From NCBI RefSeq assembly GCF_016862795.1, contig NZ_BONQ01000146.1, positions 1-43,519 of the forward strand: 43,519 bases of DNA, read 5' to 3'. Below, piece after piece: positions 16,359 through 24,750 of this stretch. Both the position numbers and the translations under genes were made by a program. The notes under the pieces are model-generated. The model did not search any database, was not told the origin of the DNA, and saw nothing but the letters and a program-made list of their open reading frames with translations. Positions within the stretch are counted from its first letter, which is position 1. Every line of letters starts with the position of its first letter. This DNA is from Dactylosporangium siamense (GTDB taxonomy: Bacteria; Actinomycetota; Actinomycetes; Mycobacteriales; Micromonosporaceae).

Positions 16359-17147
16359 TCACGACCAGAAGCGGAACAGGTCCAGGCCGTCGCCGACCAG
16401 GGACGACGGCAGGCCGATCACGTCGCCGAAGGCGAAGACGACCTCGAAGAACCAGGCGTTGATGACCGGTGACCACAGCAGCGCGATGAGCAGCAGCATC
16501 CCGTAGGGCGCGACGTGGTTGAAGCCGCGCTGCCACTGCGGGCTGAGCCACGGGAACAGCAGGTTGCCGCCGTCCACCCCCGGCATCGGCACGAAGTTGA
16601 GGATGCTCGCGGTCAGCTGCAGGAACGCCAGGAACGCCAGGGCCGCCCAGAACGCCGGGTCGCCGCCGGTGTCCAGCCCCAGCGCGAACGGCACGACCAG
16701 CACCACCGCGAGGACCATGTTGGTGGCCGGGCCGACGAAACTGATCAGGCTGTCCGTGAACCGGTTGCGGATCGCGCCGTGGTTGACCCAGACCGCACCA
16801 CCGGGCAGGCCGATGCCGCCGATCAGCAGGAACACCACCGGCAGCACGAAGGACAGCAGCGGGTGGGCGTACTTCATCGGGTCGAGCGTCAGGTAGCCGC
16901 GGTGCGCCACGTCATGATCGCCGCCCTTGTACGCGACGAGGGCGTGCGCGTATTCGTGCAGGCACAGCGAGACGGTCCAGCCGGCCGCGACGAACAGAAA
17001 TACGTCGATCTGGACGTTGCCGAAGCCGGTCCACGTCATCCAGCCGGAGACGATGAACAGCGCAACGATCCCGAGGAAGATCGGGCTCGGCCGGAACGCC
17101 TCACGGGGCAGGCCCGCGACGTGACCCGGCGACCGGCCGAACGCCAT
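16359..17147 (-). CDS. site-2 protease family protein (M50)
   Basis: A 262-aa intramembrane metalloprotease-like protein with about six hydrophobic segments. The zinc motif is H64-E-Y-A-H68 in LCLHEYAHAL, and the third ligand region NFVPMPGVDGG (184-194) carries Asp192. No PDZ domain is present, so it belongs to the short, minimal group of the family. ATG 17147 lies five bases after the stop of the 66-aa gene upstream on the same strand, indicating an operon. Substrates are unknown; members often cleave anti-sigma factors or small membrane proteins. Confidence 0.9.
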   Translation of the reverse strand: MAFGRSPGHVAGLPREAFRPSPIFLGIVALFIVSGWMTWTGFGNVQIDVFLFVAAGWTVSLCLHEYAHALVAYKGGDHDVAHRGYLTLDPMKYAHPLLSFVLPVVFLLIGGIGLPGGAVWVNHGAIRNRFTDSLISFVGPATNMVLAVVLVVPFALGLDTGGDPAFWAALAFLAFLQLTASILNFVPMPGVDGGNLLFPWLSPQWQRGFNHVAPYGMLLLIALLWSPVINAWFFEVVFAFGDVIGLPSSLVGDGLDLFRFWS

Positions 17148-17152
17148 GTCCC

Positions 17153-17353
17153 TCAGCCCCCCGCCGGCAGCAGGCTCATCTTGTATTCCGTGCGTTCGTC
17201 CTCGGCCAGGATCGCCGTCGTCGCGCCCTTGGCGACCAGCTCACGCCAGCTCTGGCCGAGCCAGGACTCCGCGTCGGACTGGCTGGAAAACGCCTCGTTC
17301 GGGCCGTCGACCGCCCGGCTCTCAGCGTCTTCGAACTGCCATGTCCACGCCAT
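17153..17353 (-). CDS. conserved actinobacterial small protein
   Basis: A 66-aa soluble acidic protein beginning MAWTWQFEDAESRAVDG and containing NEAFSSQSDAESWLGQSWREL. I recognise this pattern (aromatic start, SQxDAESWLG core) as a widespread uncharacterised actinobacterial protein, but know no function. It ends five bases before the site-2 protease start and is probably co-transcribed and co-translated with it. No cysteines or membrane segment are present. Confidence 0.8.
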   Translation of the reverse strand: MAWTWQFEDAESRAVDGPNEAFSSQSDAESWLGQSWRELVAKGATTAILAEDERTEYKMSLLPAGG

Positions 17354-17446
17354 CAGTCACGCTCCCGTCCCAGGTAGGTAGTTTCGAGCGTATCGGGCTG
17401 GAGGCGATGTGCCGATGCCGCCCACCGGAAAGTGAGCGGCTGGCCA

Positions 17447-17452
17447 TAAAGT
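17447..17452 (+). promoter_or_regulatory. -10 box of a probable leaderless promoter for cobU-cobT
   Basis: TAAAGT ends seven bases before the ATG at 17460. No Shine-Dalgarno sequence lies between, and no cobalamin riboswitch elements were found in 17354-17459. Confidence 0.45.
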
Positions 17453-17459
17453 ACGGGGC

Positions 17460-19235
17460 ATGCGGTTGCTGGTGCTCGGTGGAATCCGGTCCGGGAAGTC
17501 GGAAGTGGCGGAGTCGCTCGTCGCGGACGCGGAGCGGGTGCGCTATGTCGCGACCGCGCCCGAGCTGCCCGGCGGTCTGACCGACGAGGCGTGGTCGGCG
17601 CGGCTGGCCAGACACCGGGAGCGACGGCCCGCCGGGTGGAGCACCGAGGAGATCGGCACCGACCCGGAGCGCCTCGCCGACCTGCTGCACGGCGCGAAAC
17701 CCGAGGACGTGCTGCTCGTCGACGACCTCGGCGGGTGGCTCACCGCGCTGTTCGACTCGACCGGCGACTGGTCCGACCCGCACGCGCTGGACGGCCGCAT
17801 CAACGCCCTCGGCGACGCGGTGCGGGCCTGCCCGGCGGCGCTGGTGGTCATGGTCGCGCCCGAGGTGGGCCTCGCGGTCATGCCGTCGACCCAGGCGGGT
17901 CGCACGTTCGCCGACGCCAACGGGCTGCTCAACCAGCGGGTCGCGGCGGCCAGCGACGGGGTCGCCATGGTCGTCGCCGGTGAGGTCACCTGGCTGCGCG
18001 GCGGCGACGCCGTCAACTACGCGGGCGGGCGCACCGTCGGGGCGCCGTCCTTCGCTCCGCGCGACACGGCGCCGTTCGTGTTCAGCGGAGCCGTCGCGGG
18101 CGCGGTCCTGTCGACCGCCGACAGCGGCGAGACCCTGTCGTTCCAGCCGGGCATGGAGCTGCCGCTGCCCGACGAGTCGACCGCGGCCGAGGCCGCCGAG
18201 CGCCTGCTGACCCTGAAGCTCAACGGCGCCGGCCTGGGTGGCCTCGTCCCGGTCGTCCGCTTCGCCGGCGGCACCCAGGGCCGGCCCGACCCGCGCCCGT
18301 GGCAGCAGCCGCGGGTCCTCGTGCTGCGCGGCGACCGGACCGGCGCGTTCGCCGCCGGTGACTCGGCCGCCGCCGCCGACCGGCGGCTTGAGGACGTCGT
18401 GGAGGGCACCGGCACCCTGGCGATGCTCGCCGCGAACGCCGGCGCCAGCGTGCAGGCGATCGACTGCCCCGAGGCGGGCCCGGCCGAGCTGCACGACGCG
18501 CTGGACGACGGCAGCGTTGACGCGGCGCTCACCCTCGGCTGGCGCCTCGCCGACGCCGCCGCGAACGAGGGCGTCGACCTGCTGGTCCTGGCCGCCTGCG
18601 GGGCCGGCTCCGACGCGGCCGCCGCGGCGATCGTGGCGGTGCTCACCGGCGGTGAGCCGGCCGCGCTGCTCGGGCGGGTCGTCGACGCGTCCGGGTTCGT
18701 CGACGACGCCGCCTGGATCCGCAAGGTCGGCGCGATCCGCGACGCCCGGCACCGCATCCGGGCCCGCAGCCGCGAGCCGCACACGGTGCTGTCGATGCTC
18801 GGCGGCGGCGACATCGCGGTCGCGACCGGCATCCTGCTCGGCGCCGCGTCCCGGCGGCTGCCGGTCATGGTCGACGGCCCGGTCGGCATCGCCGCGGGTC
18901 TGGTCGCCCGCGACTACGGCGCGCAGACCCGCCACTGGCTCCTGATGGCCGACCACGGCGACAACCCGACCGTGAAGCTCGGCGCCGACGTGCTCGGGGT
19001 CACCCCGTTCCTGCAGCTCAAGTTGGGCCTCGGCGAGGGCGGCACGTCCCTGGTGGCGCTGCCGCTGGTCAACACCGCGCTGACCCTCGCGGCGGCGACC
19101 CCGCCGCGTGCGCCGGTCACCGAGCCCGCCGACGGGCTGACCGAGCAGGAGCGGATCGAGGCGGAGATCCAGCGGGTCGTCGCGGACTCCCCGACCGCCG
19201 AGATGCCCTACGTGAAACCGTCGTGGGAGGACTGA
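17460..19235 (+). CDS. cobUT: fused adenosylcobinamide kinase/guanylyltransferase (CobU) and DMB phosphoribosyltransferase (CobT)
   Basis: A 591-aa fusion of two cobalamin-assembly enzymes. Residues 1-182 are CobU: Walker A GGIRSGKSE (7-15), YVATAP (29-34) and RHRERRPAGW with His52 at the guanylylated position. Residues about 190-590 are CobT, ending in the catalytic KLGLGEGGTS with Glu526; PVMVDGP and a CGAGSDAAAAAI segment are also present. CobU makes GDP-cobinamide and CobT makes alpha-ribazole phosphate, the two substrates of CobS, whose gene overlaps the 3' end by 13 bases. The first CobT part (about 190-300) is less conserved than the end. A leaderless -10 box precedes the ATG. Confidence 0.92.
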   Translation: MRLLVLGGIRSGKSEVAESLVADAERVRYVATAPELPGGLTDEAWSARLARHRERRPAGWSTEEIGTDPERLADLLHGAKPEDVLLVDDLGGWLTALFDSTGDWSDPHALDGRINALGDAVRACPAALVVMVAPEVGLAVMPSTQAGRTFADANGLLNQRVAAASDGVAMVVAGEVTWLRGGDAVNYAGGRTVGAPSFAPRDTAPFVFSGAVAGAVLSTADSGETLSFQPGMELPLPDESTAAEAAERLLTLKLNGAGLGGLVPVVRFAGGTQGRPDPRPWQQPRVLVLRGDRTGAFAAGDSAAAADRRLEDVVEGTGTLAMLAANAGASVQAIDCPEAGPAELHDALDDGSVDAALTLGWRLADAAANEGVDLLVLAACGAGSDAAAAAIVAVLTGGEPAALLGRVVDASGFVDDAAWIRKVGAIRDARHRIRARSREPHTVLSMLGGGDIAVATGILLGAASRRLPVMVDGPVGIAAGLVARDYGAQTRHWLLMADHGDNPTVKLGADVLGVTPFLQLKLGLGEGGTSLVALPLVNTALTLAAATPPRAPVTEPADGLTEQERIEAEIQRVVADSPTAEMPYVKPSWED

Positions 19236-19969
19236 GACTCGCCCTGACCCTGTTCACGGTCGCCCCGCTGGGCGTGTCCCGGGTCGACCGGCAGACGGCG
19301 CGGACGGCCATGGCGTGCGCTCCCCTGGTCGGCTTGCTGCTGGGAGGTGTACTGGGCGGCGCGGCCCTCGGCCTCCGCGGCGCCGGTGGCTCGCCGCTCA
19401 TGGCGGCCGCGGTGACGGTCGCGCTGTTCGCGCTGTGCACCCGGGCGCTGCACCTCGACGGCCTGGCCGACACGGCGGACGGACTCGGCTCGTACCAAGG
19501 TCCGGAAAAAGCACTCGCAATCATGAAAAAGTCCGACATCGGGCCGTTCGGCGTGGTCGCGATCGCGGCCGTCCTGCTGCTCGACACCAGCGCCCTGACC
19601 AGCGTCTTCTCCCGCCCGTGGCCGTCGGCGCTCGGCCTGGTCGCGGCGGGCGCGGCCGCCGGACGGCTGGGCGCGACCGTCGCCTGCCGGGCCGGCCTGC
19701 CCGCCGCCCGCCCCGAGGGCCTCGGGGCCCTCGTCGCGGAGACCCTCCCCCGCACCGTGGTGACCGGAATCACGATCCTGGTCGCCGCGGCGGCGGTCCT
19801 CGCCGACCCGGTCCGGGGCCCGCTCGCCGTGCTCCTGGCGGCGGGCGTGGCGTGGACCCTGACCCGCCACGCGGGGCGCCGTCTCGGCGGCGTCACCGGC
19901 GACGTGATCGGCGCCGCGGTCGAGCTCGCGACGATGACCGCCTGGCTGGTCCTCGCCACCACCCCCTGA
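19223..19969 (+). CDS. cobS: adenosylcobinamide-GDP ribazoletransferase (cobalamin synthase)
   Basis: A 248-aa polytopic membrane enzyme that joins GDP-cobinamide to alpha-ribazole in the last nucleotide-loop step of B12 synthesis. Family motifs are HLDGLADTADGLG, MKKSDIGPFGVVA and GGVTGDVIGAAVEL. GTG 19223 lies within the 3' end of cobU-cobT (13-base overlap), which suggests translational coupling so that all three activities are made together. No cobC or corrin-ring genes follow; the gene ends in a 24-bp-arm palindrome, then convergent gcvT. Confidence 0.94.
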   Translation: MGGLRLALTLFTVAPLGVSRVDRQTARTAMACAPLVGLLLGGVLGGAALGLRGAGGSPLMAAAVTVALFALCTRALHLDGLADTADGLGSYQGPEKALAIMKKSDIGPFGVVAIAAVLLLDTSALTSVFSRPWPSALGLVAAGAAAGRLGATVACRAGLPAARPEGLGALVAETLPRTVVTGITILVAAAAVLADPVRGPLAVLLAAGVAWTLTRHAGRRLGGVTGDVIGAAVELATMTAWLVLATTP

Positions 19970-19980
19970 CCCCGACCGCG

Positions 19981-20036
19981 CCGTGATCCGGAAGACCTCG
20001 TGCAGCCAGGGGTGCACGAGGTCTTCCGGATCACGG
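19981..20036. repeat. dispersed palindromic element, copy 1
   Basis: Perfect 24-bp arms (19981-20004 and 20013-20036) enclose the 8-nt loop GCCAGGGG. The outer part GATCCGGAAGACCTCG is shared with two copies near 33.8 and 34.3 kb; the inner arm reads TGCA/TGCA here. It lies between the convergent cobS and gcvT stops. An A-run rather than a T-run follows on the plus strand, so it is not a textbook terminator. Confidence 0.95.
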
Positions 20037-20046
20037 AAAAAAGGGG

Positions 20047-21144
20047 TCAGCGCACGTTGGACTTCACGAACGGCGGCTTCACCACGCGGACCTTCGACCG
20101 GCGGCCGCGCACGTCCAGCGCGATCTCGTCGCCCTCGGACACGCCCGCCGCGGTGTCGATCAACGCGAGCCCGATGCCCACCTTGCGGGTCGGGGAGAAG
20201 GTGCCGCTGGTCACCTCGCCGATGGGGGTTTCACCCTCGGCCGGCAGGACCGTCATGTGCGCCCGCGGGATGCCCCGGTCCACCGCCTCGACGCCCCAGA
20301 GCAGGCGGCGCGGGCCGGCGGCCTTCTCCGCCAGGAGCGCGTCGCGGCCCCAGAACTGTTCCTTGCCCCACCCGACGGCCCAGCCGGAGCGGGCCTGGAC
20401 GGGGCTGATCTGCGGCGACAGGTCCTGTCCGTGCAGCGGGTACCCCATCTCGGTGCGCAGCGTGTCACGGGCGGCCAGGCCGCACGGGCGGGCACCGGCG
20501 GCGACGACGGCGTCCCACAGGGTGTGCGCGTCGTGGGACGGCACCACCAGCTCGTAGCCGTGCTCGCCGGTGTACCCGGTGCGGCACACCACCACGTCGG
20601 TGCCCTGGAACGCGGACACGGTGAAGCTCATGTAGTCGTGGTCGGTCGGCAGCCCGATGCCGTCCAGCAGCTCCGCGGCGCGGGGGCCCTGCACGGCGAG
20701 GACGGCGAACAGCTCGTGCTGATCGACCACGCTGATGCCGGTCGGGGCCGCCGCGACGAGGCGCCGCACGACCTCGGCCGTGTTGGCCGCGTTGGGGATG
20801 AGGAAGACGTCGTCGTCGCCGAACCGGTACGCGATGAGGTCGTCCACCACGCCACCGTTCTCGTCGAGGCACAGGGTGTACTGCGCCTGACCTGCGGCGA
20901 TACGATTGAGGTCGTTGCTGAGGCAGCGGTTGACGAAGTCGGCCGCGCCGCGGCCGCGCACCCGGGCCTTGCCCAGGTGCGACACGTCGAACACGCCGGC
21001 GTCCTCGCGGACGGCCGTATGCTCCTTGAGCACGCCGCCGCCGGCGTATTCCAGCGGCATGTCCCAGCCACCGAACGCCGCGAACTTGGCACCGAGCGCC
21101 GCATGGCGGTGATACAACGCGGGGTGCCGCAAGGGTTGCGTCAT
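20047..21144 (-). CDS. gcvT: aminomethyltransferase, T-protein of glycine cleavage
   Basis: A 365-aa protein that transfers the methylene group from aminomethyl-lipoyl H-protein to tetrahydrofolate. Landmarks are [39 protein letters not shown] with the folate-binding Asp, [12 protein letters not shown] and FIGR-like [12 protein letters not shown] 21144 is the family start. A -10 box (TAGGTT on the minus strand, 21151-21156) lies six bases upstream, suggesting a leaderless message. gcvH and gcvP are not in the window. Its lipoate-dependent partners fit the nearby lipA, lipB and lpd genes. No glycine riboswitch was found upstream. Confidence 0.95.
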   Translation of the reverse strand: MTQPLRHPALYHRHAALGAKFAAFGGWDMPLEYAGGGVLKEHTAVREDAGVFDVSHLGKARVRGRGAADFVNRCLSNDLNRIAAGQAQYTLCLDENGGVVDDLIAYRFGDDDVFLIPNAANTAEVVRRLVAAAPTGISVVDQHELFAVLAVQGPRAAELLDGIGLPTDHDYMSFTVSAFQGTDVVVCRTGYTGEHGYELVVPSHDAHTLWDAVVAAGARPCGLAARDTLRTEMGYPLHGQDLSPQISPVQARSGWAVGWGKEQFWGRDALLAEKAAGPRRLLWGVEAVDRGIPRAHMTVLPAEGETPIGEVTSGTFSPTRKVGIGLALIDTAAGVSEGDEIALDVRGRRSKVRVVKPPFVKSNVR

Positions 21145-21150
21145 GCCCGC

Positions 21151-21156
21151 AACCTA
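21151..21156 (-). promoter_or_regulatory. -10 box of the gcvT promoter
   Basis: On the minus strand CTGGAC and TAGGTT are spaced 16 bp apart, and the -10 box ends six bases before the gcvT ATG. This indicates a leaderless or near-leaderless transcript. Confidence 0.45.
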
Positions 21157-21281
21157 TCGCGTTGGTTATCGTGTCCAGCACCCGAATCGGCGGCATGCTG
21201 AAGATGCGGTGCCACCGTCGAAGCTGCGGTGCAGCCGCAGTGAACGCTGACGCAGAACATCACCAGTGATCTGGAGCCCGA

Positions 21282-22835
21282 GTGACCGCCCTGAACCTGG
21301 TCGACACCGACCCCGCCGAGCTCACCGTCGACGCCGTCGTCGTCGGTGTCTACGCGCACGACGGCGGTGACACCAAGCTGCTGCTCGCCTCCGGGGCGGA
21401 GAGCGTCGCGGCGGCGTTCAGCGACCGGCCGGGTGGCGGGCTGGCCGAGACGTTGCGGACGCTCGGTGCGACCGGTGCGGTCGGCGAGGTGACGAAGGTC
21501 GCCGCGTTCGGTGCCGTGACGGCGCCGCTGGTGGTGGCCGTCGGGCTCGGGCCGGAGCCGGCCGGTGCCGCGCCGGCGGCGGAGACGCTGCGGCGGGCCG
21601 CCGGTGCCGCGACGCGGGCCCTGGCCGGGTCGGCGTCCGTGGCCCTGGTGCTGCCGCTGTCGGACCGGGACACGCCCACCGACGACGAGCTGACCGCCGG
21701 CGTGCGGGCCGTGGCGGAGGGCGCGGTGCTGGGGGCGTACCGCTTCGCCGGGTACAAGACGAAGGGGACGCGGCCGGACCCGGTCCGCAAGGTGGTGCTG
21801 CACGTGCCGGACGCCGCGGCCCGTCCGGCCAAGGCGGCGGTGAAGCGCTCCGGGACCGTCACCGCGGCGGTGACCCGCACCCGTGACTGGATCAACACCG
21901 CCCCCAACGACCTGCGGCCGCCGCAGTTCGCCGAGCAGGCCGCCGAGGCCGCGCGGGCCGCGCAGCTGGACGTCAGCGTCCTGGACGAGAAGGCCCTGGC
22001 CAAGCAGGGGTATGGCGGCATCCTCGCGGTCGGCCTGGGCTCGGCGGCGGCGCCGCGGATGGTGCGCATCGCATACGAGCCGGCGGGCGCGACCCGCCGG
22101 GTGGCGCTGGTCGGCAAGGGCATCACGTTCGACACCGGTGGCGTGTCGATCAAGCCGGCGCAGGGCATGTGGGAGATGAAGTCCGACATGTCGGGCGCGG
22201 CGGCGGTGGTGTCGACGATGATCGCGATCGCGGCGCTGAAGCCGAAGGTCGCGGTGGTGGCGTACGCGCCGATGGCCGAGAACATGGCCTCCGGCAGCGC
22301 GTACCGGCCGGGCGACGTCGTGACGATGTACAACGGGCACAAGGTCGAGGTGCTCAACACCGACGCCGAGGGCCGCATGATCCTCGGCGACGCGATCGCG
22401 CGGGCCTGCGAGGACGAGCCGGACTACCTGTTCGAGGTGTCCACGCTGACCGGCGGGCAGGTCATCGCGCTCGGCAAGCGGATCGCCGGCGTGATGGGCA
22501 CGCCGGAGCTGTGCGACCGGGTCCGCGACGCCGGTGACCGGGCCGGCGAGCCGGCGTGGCCGATGCCGCTGCCGGAGGACGTGCGCAAGGGCATGGACTC
22601 CGAGGTGGCCGACATCTCGCAGGTCAACGCGGGCATGGACCGGGCCGGGCACATGTTGCAGGGCGGCGTGTTCCTGTCCGAGTTCGTGGCCGAGGGCGTC
22701 CAGTGGGCGCACATCGACATCGCCGGTCCGAGCTACCACTCCGGCGAGGCGTTCGGTTACTGGGCCAAGGGCGGCACCGGCGTGCCGGTGCGCACCCTGA
22801 TCAGCCTCCTCGAGGAGATCGCCGAGGAGCGCTAG
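21282..22835 (+). CDS. pepA: leucyl aminopeptidase (M17)
   Basis: A 517-aa cytosolic di-zinc aminopeptidase. The metal and catalytic motifs are GKGITFDTGGVSIKP, MKSDMSGAAAV and the family signature NTDAEGRMIL, followed by GDVVTMYNGHKVEVLNTD context typical of PepA. GTG 21282 has GGAG five bases upstream. It is divergent from gcvT, as in M. tuberculosis (Rv2211c/Rv2213). Its TAG stop overlaps the stop of the convergent 105-aa gene in a shared CTAG. Confidence 0.95.
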   Translation: MTALNLVDTDPAELTVDAVVVGVYAHDGGDTKLLLASGAESVAAAFSDRPGGGLAETLRTLGATGAVGEVTKVAAFGAVTAPLVVAVGLGPEPAGAAPAAETLRRAAGAATRALAGSASVALVLPLSDRDTPTDDELTAGVRAVAEGAVLGAYRFAGYKTKGTRPDPVRKVVLHVPDAAARPAKAAVKRSGTVTAAVTRTRDWINTAPNDLRPPQFAEQAAEAARAAQLDVSVLDEKALAKQGYGGILAVGLGSAAAPRMVRIAYEPAGATRRVALVGKGITFDTGGVSIKPAQGMWEMKSDMSGAAAVVSTMIAIAALKPKVAVVAYAPMAENMASGSAYRPGDVVTMYNGHKVEVLNTDAEGRMILGDAIARACEDEPDYLFEVSTLTGGQVIALGKRIAGVMGTPELCDRVRDAGDRAGEPAWPMPLPEDVRKGMDSEVADISQVNAGMDRAGHMLQGGVFLSEFVAEGVQWAHIDIAGPSYHSGEAFGYWAKGGTGVPVRTLISLLEEIAEER

Positions 22836-23149
22836 CCGCCGCCGTTGTTCTTGTTGCGGGCGTTGTAGTCGCGCATCCGCTGCGGGTACCCGACCAGGGC
22901 CACGTCGTAGATCGGCATGCTGAGCTTGTGCGCGAACTGCCGCGCCACCTGTGGGTTGTCCACGCGGCGGCGGGTCCACTCGCCGTCGTGTGCGATCAAC
23001 AACAGTGTCGTTTCTGTCACTGTCGTGCGGGGCTCGATGAAGCCCTCCACGCCCCGGCGGGACCGGATGAACTCCTCCAGATGCCGCAGGTCGTCACGGC
23101 TCGCGGTGCGCCCACCTGCGGCGGGCTTGCGGCGGCTGAACCAGGCCAC
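22832..23149 (-). CDS. conserved actinobacterial protein of unknown function
   Basis: A 105-aa soluble basic protein. Its core DDLRHLEEFIRSRRGVEGFIEPRTTVTETTLLLIAHDGEWTRR and end YDVALVGYPQRMRDYNARNK look strongly conserved; I recognise this pattern from actinobacterial genomes beside pepA and lpd, sometimes labelled oxidoreductase without basis. No catalytic motif, signal or membrane segment is visible. GTG 23149 is the first start of the reading frame and gives a basic MAWFSRRK end. The stop is shared in CTAG with pepA. Confidence 0.8.
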   Translation of the reverse strand: MAWFSRRKPAAGGRTASRDDLRHLEEFIRSRRGVEGFIEPRTTVTETTLLLIAHDGEWTRRRVDNPQVARQFAHKLSMPIYDVALVGYPQRMRDYNARNKNNGGG

Positions 23150-23308
23150 GATCCGTTTCCCTCCCCGTGACGATCCCCGACGAAGGGGCGCTCAGCGTAC
23201 GACGTCGGGGCACCTACCGTCGCAGGCGGACAGCGGTGGTGACAAGATGGCCAAGGATCGTCATGCCATCACGGGCCCAACAGGTCCGTGCATCACCTGG
23301 GAGAATTC

Positions 23309-24691
23309 GTGAGCGACCCACACGCCAACTCCTTCGACGTCCTGATCCTGGGCGGCGGCAGCGGCGGCTACGCGGCGGCGTTCCGCGCGGCGCAGCTCGG
23401 GCTGTCCGTCGGCCTGGTCGAGAAGGACAAGCTCGGCGGCACCTGCCTGCACCGCGGCTGCATCCCGACCAAGGCGCTGCTGCACGCCGGTGAGGTCGCC
23501 GACGCGGCCCGCGAGGCGGAGCAGTTCGGCGTCCAGGCGACGTTCAACGGCGTCGACATGAAGGCGGTCAACGCCTACAAGGACGGCGTCATCAGCAAGC
23601 TCTACAAGGGGCTGCAGGGGCTGGCGAAGGCCCGCAAGGTGACGTTGATCGAGGGCGAGGGCAAGCTCGTCGCCGCCGACACGGTCGAGGTGGCCGGCAC
23701 CCGGTACAAGGGCAAGAACGTCATCCTGGCGACGGGCTCCTACAGCAAGAGCCTGCCCGGCCTGGAGGTCGACGGCGAGCGGGTGATCACCAGCGAGCAC
23801 GCCCTGACACTGGACCACGTGCCCACGTCCGCGGTGATCCTCGGTGGCGGCGTCATCGGCTGCGAGTTCGCCAGCGCGTGGAAGTCGTTCGGGGTCGACG
23901 TGACGATCGTCGAGGCCCTCCCGCGGCTCGTCGCGGTCGAGGACGAGGCGAGCTCCAAGGCCCTGGAGCGGGCGTTCCGCAAGCGCGGCATCAAGTTCAA
24001 GGTCGGCAAGCCGTTCGAGGGTGTCGAGCGCACCGACGCCGGCGTCCGGGTGAAGATCCAGGGCGGCGAGACGATCGAGGCAGAGCTGCTGCTCGTCGCC
24101 GTCGGCCGCGGCCCGACGACCGCCGGCCTCGGCTACGAGGAGCAGGGCGTGAAGATGGAGCGCGGATTCGTCCTCACCGACGAGCGCCTGCGCACCAGCG
24201 TCTCCGGGGTCTACGCCGTCGGCGACATCGTGCCGGGCGTGCAGCTCGCGCACCGCGGTTTCCAGCAGGGCATCTTCGTCGCCGAGGAGATCGCCGGGCA
24301 GCACCCGCAGGTGATCGACGAGGCCGGCATCCCGCGCGTGACGTATTCCGAGCCCGAGATCGCCTCCGTGGGACTCAACGAGTCGAAGGCCCGCGAGCTG
24401 CACGGCGACAAGATCGAGACGGTGCAGTACGACCTGTCCGGCAACGGCAAGAGCCAGATCCTGAAGACCGCCGGTTTCGTGAAGCTGGTGCGCGTCAAAG
24501 ACGGCCCGGTCGTCGGCGTCCACATGGTGGGCGCGCGCGTGAGCGAGCTGATCGGCGAGGGACAGTTGATCTACAACTGGGAGGCGTTCCCTGGTGACGT
24601 CGCCCCGCTCGTGCACATGCACCCCACGCAGAACGAGGCGATCGGTGAGGCGTTCCTGGCGCTCGCCGGCAAGCCGCTGCACGTCCACTGA
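23309..24691 (+). CDS. lpdA: dihydrolipoyl dehydrogenase (E3)
   Basis: A 460-aa FAD enzyme that reoxidises dihydrolipoyl groups of the 2-oxoacid and glycine cleavage complexes. It has the FAD motif [12 protein letters not shown], the redox disulfide Cys46-Cys51 in [13 protein letters not shown], the NAD motif [12 protein letters not shown], the second FAD motif VYAVGDI and the C-terminal His-Glu dyad in [15 protein letters not shown] 23309 has GGGAGA a few bases upstream. sucB begins 59 bp later on the same strand, its direct partner subunit. Confidence 0.95.
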   Translation: MSDPHANSFDVLILGGGSGGYAAAFRAAQLGLSVGLVEKDKLGGTCLHRGCIPTKALLHAGEVADAAREAEQFGVQATFNGVDMKAVNAYKDGVISKLYKGLQGLAKARKVTLIEGEGKLVAADTVEVAGTRYKGKNVILATGSYSKSLPGLEVDGERVITSEHALTLDHVPTSAVILGGGVIGCEFASAWKSFGVDVTIVEALPRLVAVEDEASSKALERAFRKRGIKFKVGKPFEGVERTDAGVRVKIQGGETIEAELLLVAVGRGPTTAGLGYEEQGVKMERGFVLTDERLRTSVSGVYAVGDIVPGVQLAHRGFQQGIFVAEEIAGQHPQVIDEAGIPRVTYSEPEIASVGLNESKARELHGDKIETVQYDLSGNGKSQILKTAGFVKLVRVKDGPVVGVHMVGARVSELIGEGQLIYNWEAFPGDVAPLVHMHPTQNEAIGEAFLALAGKPLHVH

Positions 24692-24750
24692 TCATCTGGG
24701 ACCCGACCGCCACAAGCACTGTCCAGCGCTGTTTCAAGGAGACTGTTCAT

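Noticed and set aside
17354-17459. Cobalamin riboswitch before the cobU-cobT fusion
   Set aside because: The gap is only 106 bp, lacks a B12-box-like sequence and seems to carry a leaderless promoter.
19983-20408. A short plus-strand protein starting inside palindrome copy 1
   Set aside because: Similar starts arise in all three palindrome copies because of the repeat itself; the rest is antisense to gcvT.
21145-21281. Glycine riboswitch upstream of gcvT
   Set aside because: The conserved paired glycine-aptamer cores were not found, and a -10 box sits six bases before the start codon, leaving no leader.
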